Assembly (NCBI RefSeq): GCF_036997615.1
Contig: NZ_JAWLQA010000002.1
Source of the DNA: Brachyspira sp949287565
GTDB taxonomy: Bacteria > Spirochaetota > Brachyspiria > Brachyspirales > Brachyspiraceae
Length of the DNA stretch: 64,000 nucleotides
Strand: one strand, 5' to 3'
Made by a program: the position numbers and the translations under genes. This document shows positions 8,532 to 17,600 of the stretch, piece after piece. The number at the start of each line of letters is the position of its first letter. The first letter of the stretch is position 1. The notes below the pieces were generated by a model that ran no database searches, was not told the origin of the DNA, and saw only the letters and a list, made by a program, of their open reading frames with translations.

Positions 8532-10271
8532 ATGAAAACTGCAGAAGAATTAATAAAAAAATTAATGAAAAATCAAATGGATTATAATATATTTATAAAA
8601 TTTAATTCAAAAACAGCTTTAGAAAAAACATCTCTTACTAATTTGATAAGAAAAGCTATAAGCAGCGGATATATAGAAAAAACAGCAGGTAATTTACTTC
8701 GTGTAACAAAAGAGGGCAGACAATATATTAATAAATTAGAAGGTAAAGAGGAAGCTCCTAAAACTGTAAAATCTGTAAGGGTTAATGTTGATCCTAAAGA
8801 TGCTAAATCAGATTCTAAGATCATAGCTAAATCTTATAATATAAAATTAGATTTCAGCGAAGAGCTTTTAAAATTGGCGGAAGAAATTAATAATAAAGCT
8901 GATTTCACAAATATAGAAGATGACAGAGTTGATTTAAGAAATTTAAAAACAATAACTATAGATAGTGAAAGTTCAAAAGATTTGGACGATGCTTTTAGTA
9001 TAGAAAAAACTGATAATTATAAAGTATATGTTCATATTTCTGATGTAAGCCATTTTATAGAGCTTGATTCTCCTTTGGATTTAGAGGCTAGAGCAAGAGG
9101 AAATTCTACTTATTTGATTGATACAGTTTATAATATGTTTCCTGAAGTTTTGTCTAATAATATAATTTCTTTAAATGAAAATGTTGATAGATTTGCTCTT
9201 ACTTTTATTTTTGATATAAATAATGAAGGTGAAATATTATCTTCATCTGTATGTAAAAGCGTTATAAGATCCGACAGAAAATTATCTTATGATTATGCTG
9301 AGAAACTTATAAAAAAAGAAGAAAGCGATGAGGATTGGCTTTTAGAACTTATTCATAATGGTTTAAATATAAAAAATATTTTGTATAAAAAAAGAAAAGA
9401 GGGCAGAGGAGTAGAGTTTGAAAATCAGGATATAAAAATACTTCTTAATGATGAAGGCATACCTATAGAGTTTTATGCAGAAGAAAAAAAAGAATCTATG
9501 GCTATAATAGAAGAATTAATGCTTCTTGCTAATAGTCAAATAGCTGAAAAATTATCTAATTATGACGGCGTTATATTCCGCTATCATGGACTTCCTGATG
9601 AATACAGATTCAATAATTTTAAAATACTTGCACATACTAAAGGTTATAATTTAAAAGAAAATCCTGATAAAACTTATGATATAAAAGGATTCATTGATAA
9701 TGTGAAAGGAAAACCTGAAGAAAATTTGCTTATACCTGTACTTCTTCGTTCTATGACTCCATCTTCTTACAGTATAGTTAATAAGAGTCATTTTGGTTTG
9801 GGACTTGATTATTATACTTATTTCACTTCGCCTATAAGAAGATATGCAGACTTACTCATTCATAGAATAGTTAAAGATACTATTTTATCTAATAAAGATG
9901 TAATAAATGAAAAGTTAAAAAATATATCTAAGGATTCTATTGAAAGTTTATCTCTGCTTGATAAAACTTCAAAGAAGGCTGAAAAATATCTTATTCAAAT
10001 AAAAGCAGCAAGATACATGAAAGACAGACTCGGTGATGAGTATTATGGAGCGGTTAGTTCTATCACTCCAAAAGGAATATATGTTGAAATAGAAGGTTTG
10101 GAAATAGAAGGCTTTATTGAGGCCACTTATGTGGGTTCTAATTATAGATTTTATCAGGATATGCAAAGCGTATATGTTGATAAAGTAAAGGCTTATGAGT
10201 TAGGTGATAGAGTAAAAGTTTTGGTTGCCAGCTCCAATGTGGAAAATGGAAAAATATTTTTTTCTTTATAA
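8532..10271 (+). CDS. rnr: RNase R / RNase II-family 3'-5' exoribonuclease, short form
   Basis: Processive RNA-degrading enzyme. Order of parts: N-terminal winged-helix-like segment (about 1-70), short linker, RNB catalytic domain (about 115-460) with the metal-binding SESSKDLDDAFSI motif and the TSPIRRYADLLIHR signature, then a C-terminal S1 domain (about 500-579). At ~580 residues it is shorter than usual RNase R (700-800) because no cold-shock domains lie between the winged helix and RNB. The ATG at 8532 is chosen over the in-frame GTG at 8526 because AAAGGTG lies just ahead of it. Confidence 0.88.
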   Translation: MKTAEELIKKLMKNQMDYNIFIKFNSKTALEKTSLTNLIRKAISSGYIEKTAGNLLRVTKEGRQYINKLEGKEEAPKTVKSVRVNVDPKDAKSDSKIIAKSYNIKLDFSEELLKLAEEINNKADFTNIEDDRVDLRNLKTITIDSESSKDLDDAFSIEKTDNYKVYVHISDVSHFIELDSPLDLEARARGNSTYLIDTVYNMFPEVLSNNIISLNENVDRFALTFIFDINNEGEILSSSVCKSVIRSDRKLSYDYAEKLIKKEESDEDWLLELIHNGLNIKNILYKKRKEGRGVEFENQDIKILLNDEGIPIEFYAEEKKESMAIIEELMLLANSQIAEKLSNYDGVIFRYHGLPDEYRFNNFKILAHTKGYNLKENPDKTYDIKGFIDNVKGKPEENLLIPVLLRSMTPSSYSIVNKSHFGLGLDYYTYFTSPIRRYADLLIHRIVKDTILSNKDVINEKLKNISKDSIESLSLLDKTSKKAEKYLIQIKAARYMKDRLGDEYYGAVSSITPKGIYVEIEGLEIEGFIEATYVGSNYRFYQDMQSVYVDKVKAYELGDRVKVLVASSNVENGKIFFSL

Positions 10272-10305
10272 TATACTTATTTTTTAACTAAAATAATAAA
10301 TATTT

Positions 10306-10337
10306 ACACTGTTTAATTTTCAGTGCTTTTTTATTTT
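10306..10337 (+). terminator. Terminator after rnr
   Basis: CACTG (10307-10311) pairs with CAGTG (10321-10325), followed by CTTTTTTATTTTT. The stem is short but the T tract is good, 35 bp after the rnr stop. Confidence 0.5.
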
Positions 10338-10339
10338 TA

Positions 10340-10794
10340 TAGTTGGAGTACCACAGTTCTTTTATCGACGCTCTGCAAGGTGTACATTTCAGTATTGGTA
10401 TTATTTAGTACTTTTATACTTGCACTTTCGCCAAAGGCGGACTTAGTCTGGTTCTTTGACGCTGTCCGCCTGTGGCGTGCGGCGGGAAAAAGAACAACAA
10501 AAAAAATTACAAACTTGAAAATTTTCAGTATATACTGAAAATTTTTAACTTTGTCAACTGATGCACTTTATATAAATTTTATCTACTTTTTTGCCGCACA
10601 AAAAAGTAGCTGCCACAGGCACGCTTCGCGAAAACGCAATTGCTAGAACTTTATATTAAAAACATTCCTATTAAATATAGGATATACTCTAAAAATGCAG
10701 TCTTTTTGGTTCTTTGTGCCAACAAAAGAACTGGGGGTGTGGGGCAAAGCCACCACAAACAATAAAATTGACAAAATATAGTTGTTTAGGTATA
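10340..10794. repeat. Composite dispersed repeat block
   Basis: Non-coding block made of modules that recur elsewhere in the window: GTTCTTTT...AAAAGAAC inverted pieces, a GAAAATTTTCAGTATATAC-like segment near 10520, a perfect 11-bp hairpin (10583-10593 with 10599-10609, loop CCGCA), GCTTCGCGAAAACGCAATT, TTTTTGGTTCTTTGTG with AAAGAACTGGGGGTG, and finally the 22-bp MITE-like end at 10773-10794. The closest relative is 35950-36239. The open frame at 10323-10538 inside it is a repeat artefact. Confidence 0.7.
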
Positions 10795-10816
10795 TATAAA
10801 TATTAATAAAATTTAT

Positions 10817-10860
10817 AAAATGATAACTAATTTTTATTTATAGAGTTAGTTATCATTTTT
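10817..10860 (-). terminator. Terminator overlapping the stop of the DUF2726-like gene
   Basis: Perfect 14-bp inverted repeat, AAAATGATAACTAA at 10817-10830 with its complement at 10847-10860. The minus-strand stop codon of the gene ending at 10846 lies in the stem. On the minus strand it is followed by T-rich sequence. Confidence 0.65.
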
Positions 10861-11457
10861 TATTGAGTTCATTATATCAGATAAGCAGATTTCTAATTTT
10901 TTATCGTCTATAAATTTTGAATCTATTTTTATATCATTCTCTTTTATAATGAAATACTGCATTCCAGCCTTATTAATTAACAGCTCTTTTATCATATCAT
11001 TGTTTTTTATTCTTTCTTTCATATCTTCAGTATTACCAAAATGTCCTGCTCCGTTATATTCTATTACGGCAATAGGCTCATTTATTTTATTTCCTCTCTT
11101 GTATGTTATTAAAAAATCGCAGTAAAAATCTCTGAAGCTTTTCCATACATCAGTATCTTCTTCAGCATCTAAAAATGCTTTGAATGATACCTGCTTATAA
11201 ATATTATAATCTTTAAATATATTGAGCATAGAATAAAAAATCTTTGTTTCTTCTATGTTCATAATTTTTTTTATTGATATATTGCCTGTTTCCATATTTG
11301 ATAATCTTTGTTCTGTTATATCCTGTATTCTTTCTGCTTCTGTTTTTTTATGTCTTTTATAATATTTATTTCTTCTATAGTAACCTTGTTTATAATTGGA
11401 TTTAGATAATAAAAATAATATTGAAAATAATATAAGTACTAATGCAATAATAGCCAT
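10846..11457 (-). CDS. Membrane-anchored DUF2726-like (PD-(D/E)XK-type fold) protein
   Basis: 203 residues. An N-terminal hydrophobic helix (about 2-18) is followed by a basic stretch and a cytoplasmic domain with SFKAFLDAEEDTDVWKSFRDFYCDFLITYK and PIAVIEYNGAGHFGNTEDM. This resembles DUF2726, related to Vsr/restriction-endonuclease-like folds; the D...EY-G-GH pattern could be a nuclease-like metal site. It is 10 bp downstream of a close paralogue, so the pair is one operon. Enzyme activity is inference only. Confidence 0.6.
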   Translation of the reverse strand: MAIIALVLILFSILFLLSKSNYKQGYYRRNKYYKRHKKTEAERIQDITEQRLSNMETGNISIKKIMNIEETKIFYSMLNIFKDYNIYKQVSFKAFLDAEEDTDVWKSFRDFYCDFLITYKRGNKINEPIAVIEYNGAGHFGNTEDMKERIKNNDMIKELLINKAGMQYFIIKENDIKIDSKFIDDKKLEICLSDIMNSIKNDN

Positions 11458-11467
11458 ATACTTTCCT

Positions 11468-12094
11468 TTAATTTTGTTTTATTTGATTAGATAAAATATT
11501 ATTAATATCATTAAGAAATAAGTTTAGTTTCTCTTCGTCTATTAATCCTGATTTCATTTTTATGTCATACTCTTTTATTATAAAATATTTAAGTCCTATT
11601 TTATTAAAAAGTTTTTCTCTTACATAATCATTATTTTCTACTTTCTTTTTTTGATTTTCAGTATCTCCGAAATGTCCTCCACCATGGTATTCTATAACAG
11701 CAACAGGTTCATTTATCTTACTTCCTTTCTTGTATGTTATTAAAAAATCACAGTAAAAATCTCTGAAAGTTTTCCAAGTTTCAGTATCTTCTTCTCCTTT
11801 TAAAAATGCTCTGAATGACACTTGAGGATTGATATTGTAATTGTTAAGTATTTTCACCATAGAATAAAAGATTTTATTTTCTTCTATATTCATAACTTTT
11901 TTTGTTTTTATATTTCCGCTTTCTATGTATTTTAATCTTTGATCTGTTATTTTATTGAATATATATTTATCATTATTATTAACTTGATTATCATCATCTT
12001 TTTTATAATTTGTATCTTTTTGTTTTTTAGATAAGAATATCAAAAATAAAATGATAATTGATAAAATAGAAACTGCCATTGCTATTTCAATCAT
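11468..12094 (-). CDS. Membrane-anchored DUF2726-like protein, paralogue of the next gene
   Basis: 208 residues with the same plan as its downstream neighbour: N-terminal membrane helix (about 4-22), Lys/Asn-rich linker, then SFRAFLKGEEDTETWKTFRDFYCDFLITYK and PVAVIEYHGGGHFGDTENQ. The two proteins share most of the domain, with nearly identical core motifs, so they come from tandem duplication. Function unknown; a DNA- or RNA-processing nuclease tethered to the membrane is possible but unproven. Confidence 0.6.
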   Translation of the reverse strand: MIEIAMAVSILSIIILFLIFLSKKQKDTNYKKDDDNQVNNNDKYIFNKITDQRLKYIESGNIKTKKVMNIEENKIFYSMVKILNNYNINPQVSFRAFLKGEEDTETWKTFRDFYCDFLITYKKGSKINEPVAVIEYHGGGHFGDTENQKKKVENNDYVREKLFNKIGLKYFIIKEYDIKMKSGLIDEEKLNLFLNDINNILSNQIKQN

Positions 12095-12176
12095 AATAAA
12101 CTCCTATATATTAATTATATACATATACTAGAGTTATTCAATGATATATAGTTGTTATAATTTGACTAAAATATAA

Positions 12177-12866
12177 TTATAGTTCGCTTTTTAGAATTGA
12201 GTCTATTTCTTCTTTGTTTAGATTTTGAAAAGATCCTTCTTTAAGATCGCCCAATAAAATACCAGATATTCTAAGTCTTTTAAGTATTATAACTTCAAAA
12301 CCTATTTTCTGACACATTCTTCTTATTTGTCTGTTTTTTCCTTCTGTTAATATTATATGAAATGAATTTTTATTGACTCTTTTTACTTTTGCAGGCTTAA
12401 GTTTTTGTCCGTCCAATGAAATACCATATTCTAATTTTTTCAAAGCTCCATCAGGTACGCTGTCATTTACTCTTACATAGTACTCTTTTTCACAGTTTGT
12501 ATTTTCTCCTATTATTTGTTTTGCAAACACCCCGTCATTAGTAAGAAGTATAAGTCCGCTGCTGTCTTTATCCAATCTTCCCACAGGATATATATTATCA
12601 AAATCATTTTTTATAAGATTGTATATAGGTTTTCCTTCATTTTTATTTGATGATACAACATAACCTCTAGGCTTATTTAATTTTATATATATTTTATCTT
12701 CTTTATATTGTTCTATACTGCATTCTACTTTATCATTTTCATCAACTTGTGTAGCAGGATTCGTATTTACTATTCCATTAACTTTAACATTTCCATTTTG
12801 AATAAGCCTGTCAGCTTCTCTTCTGCTTGCGATATTTAAAGATGCTATATATTTATTTAATCTCAT
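12177..12866 (-). CDS. RsuA/RluB/RluF-family pseudouridine synthase
   Basis: Isomerises a uridine of ribosomal RNA to pseudouridine. Order: N-terminal S4 RNA-binding domain (about 1-60; MRLNKYIASLNIASRREADRL), then the catalytic domain with YPVGRLDKDSSGLILLTNDG, where the Asp after RL is the nucleophile, and GKNRQIRRMCQKIGFEVIILKR. Length 229 is usual. Which rRNA position it modifies (RsuA, RluB, RluE or RluF) cannot be decided by eye. Confidence 0.9.
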   Translation of the reverse strand: MRLNKYIASLNIASRREADRLIQNGNVKVNGIVNTNPATQVDENDKVECSIEQYKEDKIYIKLNKPRGYVVSSNKNEGKPIYNLIKNDFDNIYPVGRLDKDSSGLILLTNDGVFAKQIIGENTNCEKEYYVRVNDSVPDGALKKLEYGISLDGQKLKPAKVKRVNKNSFHIILTEGKNRQIRRMCQKIGFEVIILKRLRISGILLGDLKEGSFQNLNKEEIDSILKSEL

Positions 12867-12998
12867 TTATCCGTCTTTTTCTAATAAATTTTGCTTACAT
12901 ATTAACATAATATAATTTTTAATCAAATTTTAATAATATTTACTAAAATTATATAGTTATGATATCGATATAATATATTAGAATTTTATATTTTATAG

Positions 12999-13027
12999 TT
13001 GACAATTTTTGTTGATTATAATATAAT
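12999..13027 (+). promoter_or_regulatory. Consensus sigma-70 promoter of the flaA pair
   Basis: TTGACA (12999-13004), 17-bp spacer, TATAAT (13022-13027): perfect hexamers, fitting the abundance of flagellar sheath protein. The leader then carries GCTAAG (13031-13036) and CTTAGC (13053-13058), a possible 5' hairpin, before AAGGAGAG and the ATG at 13083. Confidence 0.85.
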
Positions 13028-13082
13028 TGTGCTAAGTTATTGGATATAATTGCTTAGCTATAAATATTAAGGAGAGTGCGCT

Positions 13083-13913
13083 ATGAAATTCTATAGAAGT
13101 ACGAGAGATTTTTCTCGCTACCTCATAATCATTTGTCTATTCATAAGCATATGTTCATTTGCTGTTTATGGACAAACTTCTAGTGTTTACATGGAAACTA
13201 GATTGCTTTACAACTTTGAAACATTAGACGAATGGCAACCAATATCAAATGCTAGCCGTTTTATGTTTAGAGGTGATAGAACAAATGAAAATGGTGTTGT
13301 AATGAAATATCCTAACATGAGATTGTTCGCTACAAAACCATATGGTATGGGTAACCAAAGTTATAATTCAACTAATTCATTATCAGTAAGTGTTTCTTTT
13401 TTCAGAAAATCTTATAACTTCTTTGACTTAGTTCCAACAGTACAAAAAATCATACCAGGTAAAGCTCAAACTTTCGATGTTTGGGTATGGGGTGGTAATT
13501 ATGACTATACTATGGAAATGATATTTGAAGATTATCGTGGTTATACTTATACATTACCTTTGGGATCTATAAGATATATAGGTTGGAGAAATATGAGTAC
13601 AGCAGTACCATCTTTCATTCCTCAAGAAGAGCCTTATGTTCCTAGAGCTAAAGGTTTAAGATTTATGAATTTCCGTTTCTGGTCATCACCAGAGGAAAGA
13701 GCTGATAACTTTGTAGTTTTATTGGATTACTTCCAAACAGTAACAGATACATTCAGAGAAGCTTATGACGGTTCTGATATTGAAACTACATTAGGTCAGG
13801 AAGTTGGTGGAAGATCTTCTGAACAATATACAGAAGGCGGAGCTAAAGTAGTAGGCGAAGATGGCGGTAATGCTGGAGCTACTACAGAACAGCCACAAGA
13901 AGCGCAACAATAA
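13083..13913 (+). CDS. flaA: FlaA-family periplasmic flagellar filament outer-layer (sheath) protein
   Basis: 276 residues with a signal peptide (about 1-31, ending VYGQ). The mature part has a FlaA-type jelly-roll-like pattern: LLYNFETLDEWQP near the N-terminus, TFDVWVWGGNYDYTMEMIFED in the middle, YIGWRNMST, and a low-complexity Gly/Glu/Gln tail. In spirochaetes FlaA proteins coat the FlaB core of periplasmic flagella. It pairs with a second flaA 19 bp downstream under one strong promoter. Which FlaA number it corresponds to is not decided. Confidence 0.85.
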   Translation: MKFYRSTRDFSRYLIIICLFISICSFAVYGQTSSVYMETRLLYNFETLDEWQPISNASRFMFRGDRTNENGVVMKYPNMRLFATKPYGMGNQSYNSTNSLSVSVSFFRKSYNFFDLVPTVQKIIPGKAQTFDVWVWGGNYDYTMEMIFEDYRGYTYTLPLGSIRYIGWRNMSTAVPSFIPQEEPYVPRAKGLRFMNFRFWSSPEERADNFVVLLDYFQTVTDTFREAYDGSDIETTLGQEVGGRSSEQYTEGGAKVVGEDGGNAGATTEQPQEAQQ

Positions 13914-13932
13914 TGTATAAGTAAGGAGAAGA

Positions 13933-14643
13933 ATGAATATGAAAAGATTAAGTATCTTGATAACAATGTTAATTCTAACTGTTGCATTCTTGTTGTTTGC
14001 CCAAGATGCGGCTCAAACAGGTGAGCAAACTACTCAAAATCAGGGTGAAAATGGTAATAACTTCGTAACTGAAGCTATCACTAATTACTTAATAGATGAT
14101 TTTGAATTTGCTAATACTTGGCAAGCTTCTATGCCTAGAGATTATGGTGTAGTTAGTATTATTCGTCGTGAAGGCGGTCCAGCTGATGTTGTAGCTGAAG
14201 GTGCTGAAAATAATAAATATATTTTAGGTGCTAAAGTAGAGTACTTCAGAACAGGTTATCCTTGGTTCTCTGTTACTCCTCCTAGACCTGTTAAAATACC
14301 TGGTTACACTAAAGAACTTAGCGTTTGGGTAGCAGGTCGTAACCATAACAACAGAATGAGTTTCTACATTTACGATGTAAATGGTAAACCTCAATCTGTT
14401 GGTAATGAAGCTCTTAACTTTATGGGTTGGAAAAACATTACTGTACAAGTACCTGCTAATGTAAGACAAGAAGAATTCAGAGGTCAAGTTGAACAAGGTA
14501 TTAGCTTCATGGGTATACATGTTAAAGTTGATCCTAGAGATTCTTATGGTAAATATTACATCTATTTTGACCAATTAATGGCTAAAACAGATATGTACTT
14601 AGAAACTTATAGAGAAGAAGATGACCCATTAGATACTTGGTAA
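13933..14643 (+). CDS. flaA: FlaA-family flagellar sheath protein, second gene of the pair
   Basis: 236 residues with a signal peptide (about 1-23, ending LFAQ). It shares the FlaA plan with its upstream neighbour: YLIDDFEFANTWQ, ELSVWVAGRNHNNRMSFYIYD, NFMGWKNITVQVP and IYFDQLMAKTD. Exported to the periplasm to form the flagellar outer layer. Good ribosome site (AAGGAG). A strong terminator follows, so the pair is a two-gene operon. The exact paralogue name is uncertain. Confidence 0.88.
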   Translation: MNMKRLSILITMLILTVAFLLFAQDAAQTGEQTTQNQGENGNNFVTEAITNYLIDDFEFANTWQASMPRDYGVVSIIRREGGPADVVAEGAENNKYILGAKVEYFRTGYPWFSVTPPRPVKIPGYTKELSVWVAGRNHNNRMSFYIYDVNGKPQSVGNEALNFMGWKNITVQVPANVRQEEFRGQVEQGISFMGIHVKVDPRDSYGKYYIYFDQLMAKTDMYLETYREEDDPLDTW

Positions 14644-14668
14644 TAATAACCAGTTGAAATGAATATTA

Positions 14669-14707
14669 AAGGTGAAGTATTAGTAATAGTACTTCGCCTT
14701 TTTTTAT
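14669..14707 (+). terminator. Terminator of the flaA operon
   Basis: AGGTGAAGTATTA pairs with TAGTACTTCGCCT (G-U tolerated) across a short loop and is followed by seven T residues. Confidence 0.85.
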
Positions 14708-14779
14708 TTTATAAATAACTTGAAATTAATATCATTATATATTAAACTACTAAAATATCTTATTTAAAAGAGAGTTATT

Positions 14780-14929
14780 ATGTCTAATATTAATATAAAT
14801 TTATTACTTCTTATTGGATTTATATTGCTGGCTGTATATTCTATAACAACTAGAATTGTAAATAATAGAGCGAATAAAGATAAAAAAGAAAACGATAATA
14901 GTTATGAAGATAATGATTCAAAAGAATAA
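14780..14929 (+). CDS. Small single-pass membrane protein (49 aa)
   Basis: ATG at 14780, preceded by AAAGAGAG. The peptide has one hydrophobic helix (residues 8-22, LLLLIGFILLAVYSI) and a charged Lys/Asp/Glu/Asn-rich tail. It ends 17 bp before the next membrane protein, so it probably belongs to that operon. Not recognised as a known family; the helix and clean spacing support coding. Confidence 0.5.
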   Translation: MSNININLLLLIGFILLAVYSITTRIVNNRANKDKKENDNSYEDNDSKE

Positions 14930-14946
14930 AATATAAAAGGTATAAA

Positions 14947-15462
14947 ATGAGTGAATTAATTATATATGTAATAATAGCCATTATATGGGCTATAATAAGT
15001 TTGTTTCAAAAAGCAACAAAGGGAAATAATCAAAATAAAAAATCAAAACAAAAAACTTATACTCAAAACAATAAAAAAGTTAATAATAAAAGATTTAATA
15101 ATAATAGAAATGAAGAAGAAATATTTAAAGAATTACAAAGAAACATTAAAAATTTAAAAAATTATAATGAAGAAGTTCTTAGAGAAAATACTAAAAGGGA
15201 AGAAGTATATACTAGTAGTTATGAAACTTCAAATAATGACAGAGAAATATTAGAGCTTCAGGAAAAATATAATTCTAAAATGTCACAAATTAATTCTATA
15301 AAAGAAGAAACTGTCAGCAGTGGTTTTAATAATGTTATAACATCAGAAAATAAAAGACAAGTTAATCATATGTTATCTTCATTAGATATAAAGAATGCTA
15401 TAATATATAATGCCATACTTGAGCCTAGAAGAATTAATTATATAAAAATAAAAAAATCTTAA
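14947..15462 (+). CDS. Hypothetical membrane-anchored coiled-coil protein
   Basis: 171 residues: N-terminal membrane helix (about 4-20), an Asn/Lys-rich stretch, a charged helical region likely to form a coiled coil (about 55-115), and a conserved-looking C-terminal segment (LDIKNAIIYNAILEPRR). I do not recognise the family. Located between a small membrane protein and mazG, with 13 bp to mazG; probably one operon. Confidence 0.65.
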   Translation: MSELIIYVIIAIIWAIISLFQKATKGNNQNKKSKQKTYTQNNKKVNNKRFNNNRNEEEIFKELQRNIKNLKNYNEEVLRENTKREEVYTSSYETSNNDREILELQEKYNSKMSQINSIKEETVSSGFNNVITSENKRQVNHMLSSLDIKNAIIYNAILEPRRINYIKIKKS

Positions 15463-15475
15463 AAGAGTCATAACA

Positions 15476-16270
15476 ATGAAATCATTTGAAGAACTTATAT
15501 CTGTAATACAAACTTTAAGAGGTGAAAACGGATGTGCTTGGGATAGAGTACAGACTTTTGATAGTTTAATCCCTTGTTTTTTAGAAGAGGCTTATGAACT
15601 TGTAGAAGCTATAAACAACAAGGATTATGAGAATATCAAGGAAGAGCTTGGAGATGTGCTTTTGCATGTAGTATTTTTTTCAGAGCTTGCAAAAGATGAA
15701 AATAAATTTAACATAGATGATGTTTGTAAAAATATTAATGAAAAACTTATAAGAAGACATCCTCATGTATTTGGTGATAGTGATGTAAAAGATGTGCAGG
15801 GTATACTTAAGCAGTGGGATAAGATAAAAAAAGAAGAGAAGGGTAGTGATAGTGCAAATGAATTTAAAAGTGTGCTTGATGGAATACCTAAATCTCTTCC
15901 TATTATGGAAAAATCCTATAAATTAATGAAAAAAGCAGCTAGCGTAGGTTTTGAATATGAGCATATTGATGATTCTTTGTCAAAAGTAGAAGAAGAGCTT
16001 TTGGAGGTAAAAGAGGCATATAAAGAGCAGGATAAGGAACATTTGGAAGAGGAAATAGGAGATTTGATTATGACTGTTCTTGATTTTGCTCGTATGAATA
16101 AGATTAATCCTGTAAATTCTCTTATTAAAGTTAATGAAAAGTTTAGAAAGAGATTTAATTATGTTGAAAAAACTGCCTATGAAATGAATAAGAAATTAGA
16201 AGATATGTCTTTAGATGAAATGGATAAACTTTGGAATGAATATAAGAAAAAAGAAAGAGAAAATAAATGA
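15476..16270 (+). CDS. mazG: Nucleoside triphosphate pyrophosphohydrolase MazG
   Basis: Hydrolyses non-canonical or excess NTPs to NMP and pyrophosphate. 264 residues with two MazG domains: the first (about 1-115) has RGENGCAWDRVQTFDSL and the EExxE...ExxD metal motif in LEEAYELVEA and KEELGDVLLHV; the second (about 135-250) has the partner pattern EEELLEV and EEEIGDLIMTVLDFAR. This is the full-length form. The stop overlaps the next gene's start (ATGA), so it is translationally coupled to the peroxidase. Confidence 0.95.
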   Translation: MKSFEELISVIQTLRGENGCAWDRVQTFDSLIPCFLEEAYELVEAINNKDYENIKEELGDVLLHVVFFSELAKDENKFNIDDVCKNINEKLIRRHPHVFGDSDVKDVQGILKQWDKIKKEEKGSDSANEFKSVLDGIPKSLPIMEKSYKLMKKAASVGFEYEHIDDSLSKVEEELLEVKEAYKEQDKEHLEEEIGDLIMTVLDFARMNKINPVNSLIKVNEKFRKRFNYVEKTAYEMNKKLEDMSLDEMDKLWNEYKKKERENK

Positions 16271-16740
16271 GCATATATGATTTTTATGTTAAAGATATTA
16301 ATGGTAATGAAGTATCTTTAGCAAAGTATAAAAATAAAGTTATTTTGATAGTTAATACAGCTACTAGATGCGGTTTTACCAATCAATACAAAGATTTAGA
16401 AAATATATATAAAAATTATAATAGCAGAGGTTTTGAAATATTAGATTTTCCTTGTAATCAATTTCTAAATCAAGCACCAGAATCAAATGAGCAAATAGAT
16501 AATTTCTGTAAAGTAAAATATAATACTACTTTTGATAGGTTCCAAAAAATAGATGTTAAGGGAAAAAATATAGAACCTTTATATTTATATCTTATTAATA
16601 ATAGCAATTATTTATTTAATAAAGATATAAAATGGAATTTCACAAAATTTCTAATAGATAGAAATGGTAATATAGTAAAAAGATTTTCTAGTTTTTCATC
16701 TGGCAGTACTATAAGTAAATATATAGATAAAATTATATAA
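16267..16740 (+). CDS. Glutathione peroxidase family protein (thiol peroxidase)
   Basis: 157 residues of thioredoxin fold. The catalytic Cys35 is in NTATRCGFT, where animal enzymes have Sec; NQ-containing LDFPCNQF and the WNFTKFLID motif with the catalytic Trp and Asn are present. It reduces peroxides in the cytoplasm, in bacteria usually with thioredoxin. Overlaps mazG by 4 bp; the context suggests oxidative or nucleotide-damage defence in this anaerobe. No signal peptide. Confidence 0.92.
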   Translation: MSIYDFYVKDINGNEVSLAKYKNKVILIVNTATRCGFTNQYKDLENIYKNYNSRGFEILDFPCNQFLNQAPESNEQIDNFCKVKYNTTFDRFQKIDVKGKNIEPLYLYLINNSNYLFNKDIKWNFTKFLIDRNGNIVKRFSSFSSGSTISKYIDKII

Positions 16741-16882
16741 TATTTTGTATATTGCAGTATACTAAATCTACTTTTTATAAAGTTATTTTATCAATTTTTT
16801 ACATATATATTACGCTCTATTTATTGCAAAATTTCAAGTTTATATTATAATGTTGGCATATTAAATTTAGGGGTTTTAGTTA

Positions 16883-17311
16883 ATGCCTATTAATGCTAAT
16901 TTGTATAAAAGATCCAAATTATATGATTTACTTAGTAAGATCATTAAAAAGAAAGATGATGAAAATTTTGACCTAGAGGATCACATAAATAAATTATTGG
17001 AGCTTATATCAAAAAGTACAGAAGAAGAAGTAAATTATGCAGATAATAAAATAAGCTGTCTTCATCTTGCTGTACAGATAGATAATCCTGATGTAGTATC
17101 AGCTTTAATAGAAAAAGGTGCTAATGTTAATGCCATTAATGAAAGGGGAGTTAGCCCATTGCATACAGCCATTATAAAAAATCAATCTGAAGAAGTCATA
17201 AAAGTATTATTGGATAATGGAGCAGATTATAATATAGAAGAAGCAAATTTTTCAGCTCTTGCTTTGGCAGAGATAATGAATGTTCCATATTTGCATTTAT
17301 TTAAAAAGTAA
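16883..17311 (+). CDS. Ankyrin-repeat protein
   Basis: 142 residues. After a charged helical N-terminus (1-50) come about three ankyrin repeats (about 50-140), with the hallmark turns KISCLHLAVQIDNPDVVSALIEKGANVNA and GVSPLHTAIIKN. A protein-protein interaction module; partner unknown. Ankyrin proteins are numerous in Brachyspira. GGGG lies ahead of the ATG; no neighbouring partner is evident. Confidence 0.8.
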   Translation: MPINANLYKRSKLYDLLSKIIKKKDDENFDLEDHINKLLELISKSTEEEVNYADNKISCLHLAVQIDNPDVVSALIEKGANVNAINERGVSPLHTAIIKNQSEEVIKVLLDNGADYNIEEANFSALALAEIMNVPYLHLFKK

Positions 17312-17537
17312 ATTTATTCATATTTATTTTTATGTATATCTTATATTAATTTAAATATAGTTATAAATCATTTTAGTTTATGATTGAATATATGTTATAT
17401 TTTTTATAGTTATTTCTAGCTATATTTGTTAAATTATAAGCATTTTAATTAATATGTAAATTTCTATGATTATATTTTTGATTTTTTTATAATAGAATAT
17501 ATCTATATTATAAAGATTGAAATATTTGATAATTTTT

Positions 17538-17580
17538 GTATATAATGAAAATCTATTAAATACAGATTCTCATTATATAC
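17538..17580 (-). terminator. 17-bp inverted repeat downstream of the ABC exporter
   Basis: GTATATAATGAAAATCT (17538-17554) and its complement (17564-17580) match at 16 of 17 positions around a 9-nt loop. It lies 20 bp after the minus-strand stop and between convergent genes, so it may terminate either way; the T tract is weak. The rest of 17312-17600 is AT-rich and shows nothing else. Confidence 0.55.
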
Positions 17581-17600
17581 TTAATTTTATTTGATTCTTT

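Noticed and set aside
10323..10538. 71-codon open frame after rnr
   Set aside because: Lies wholly in terminator and dispersed repeat sequence; composition unlike neighbouring proteins and no ribosome site.
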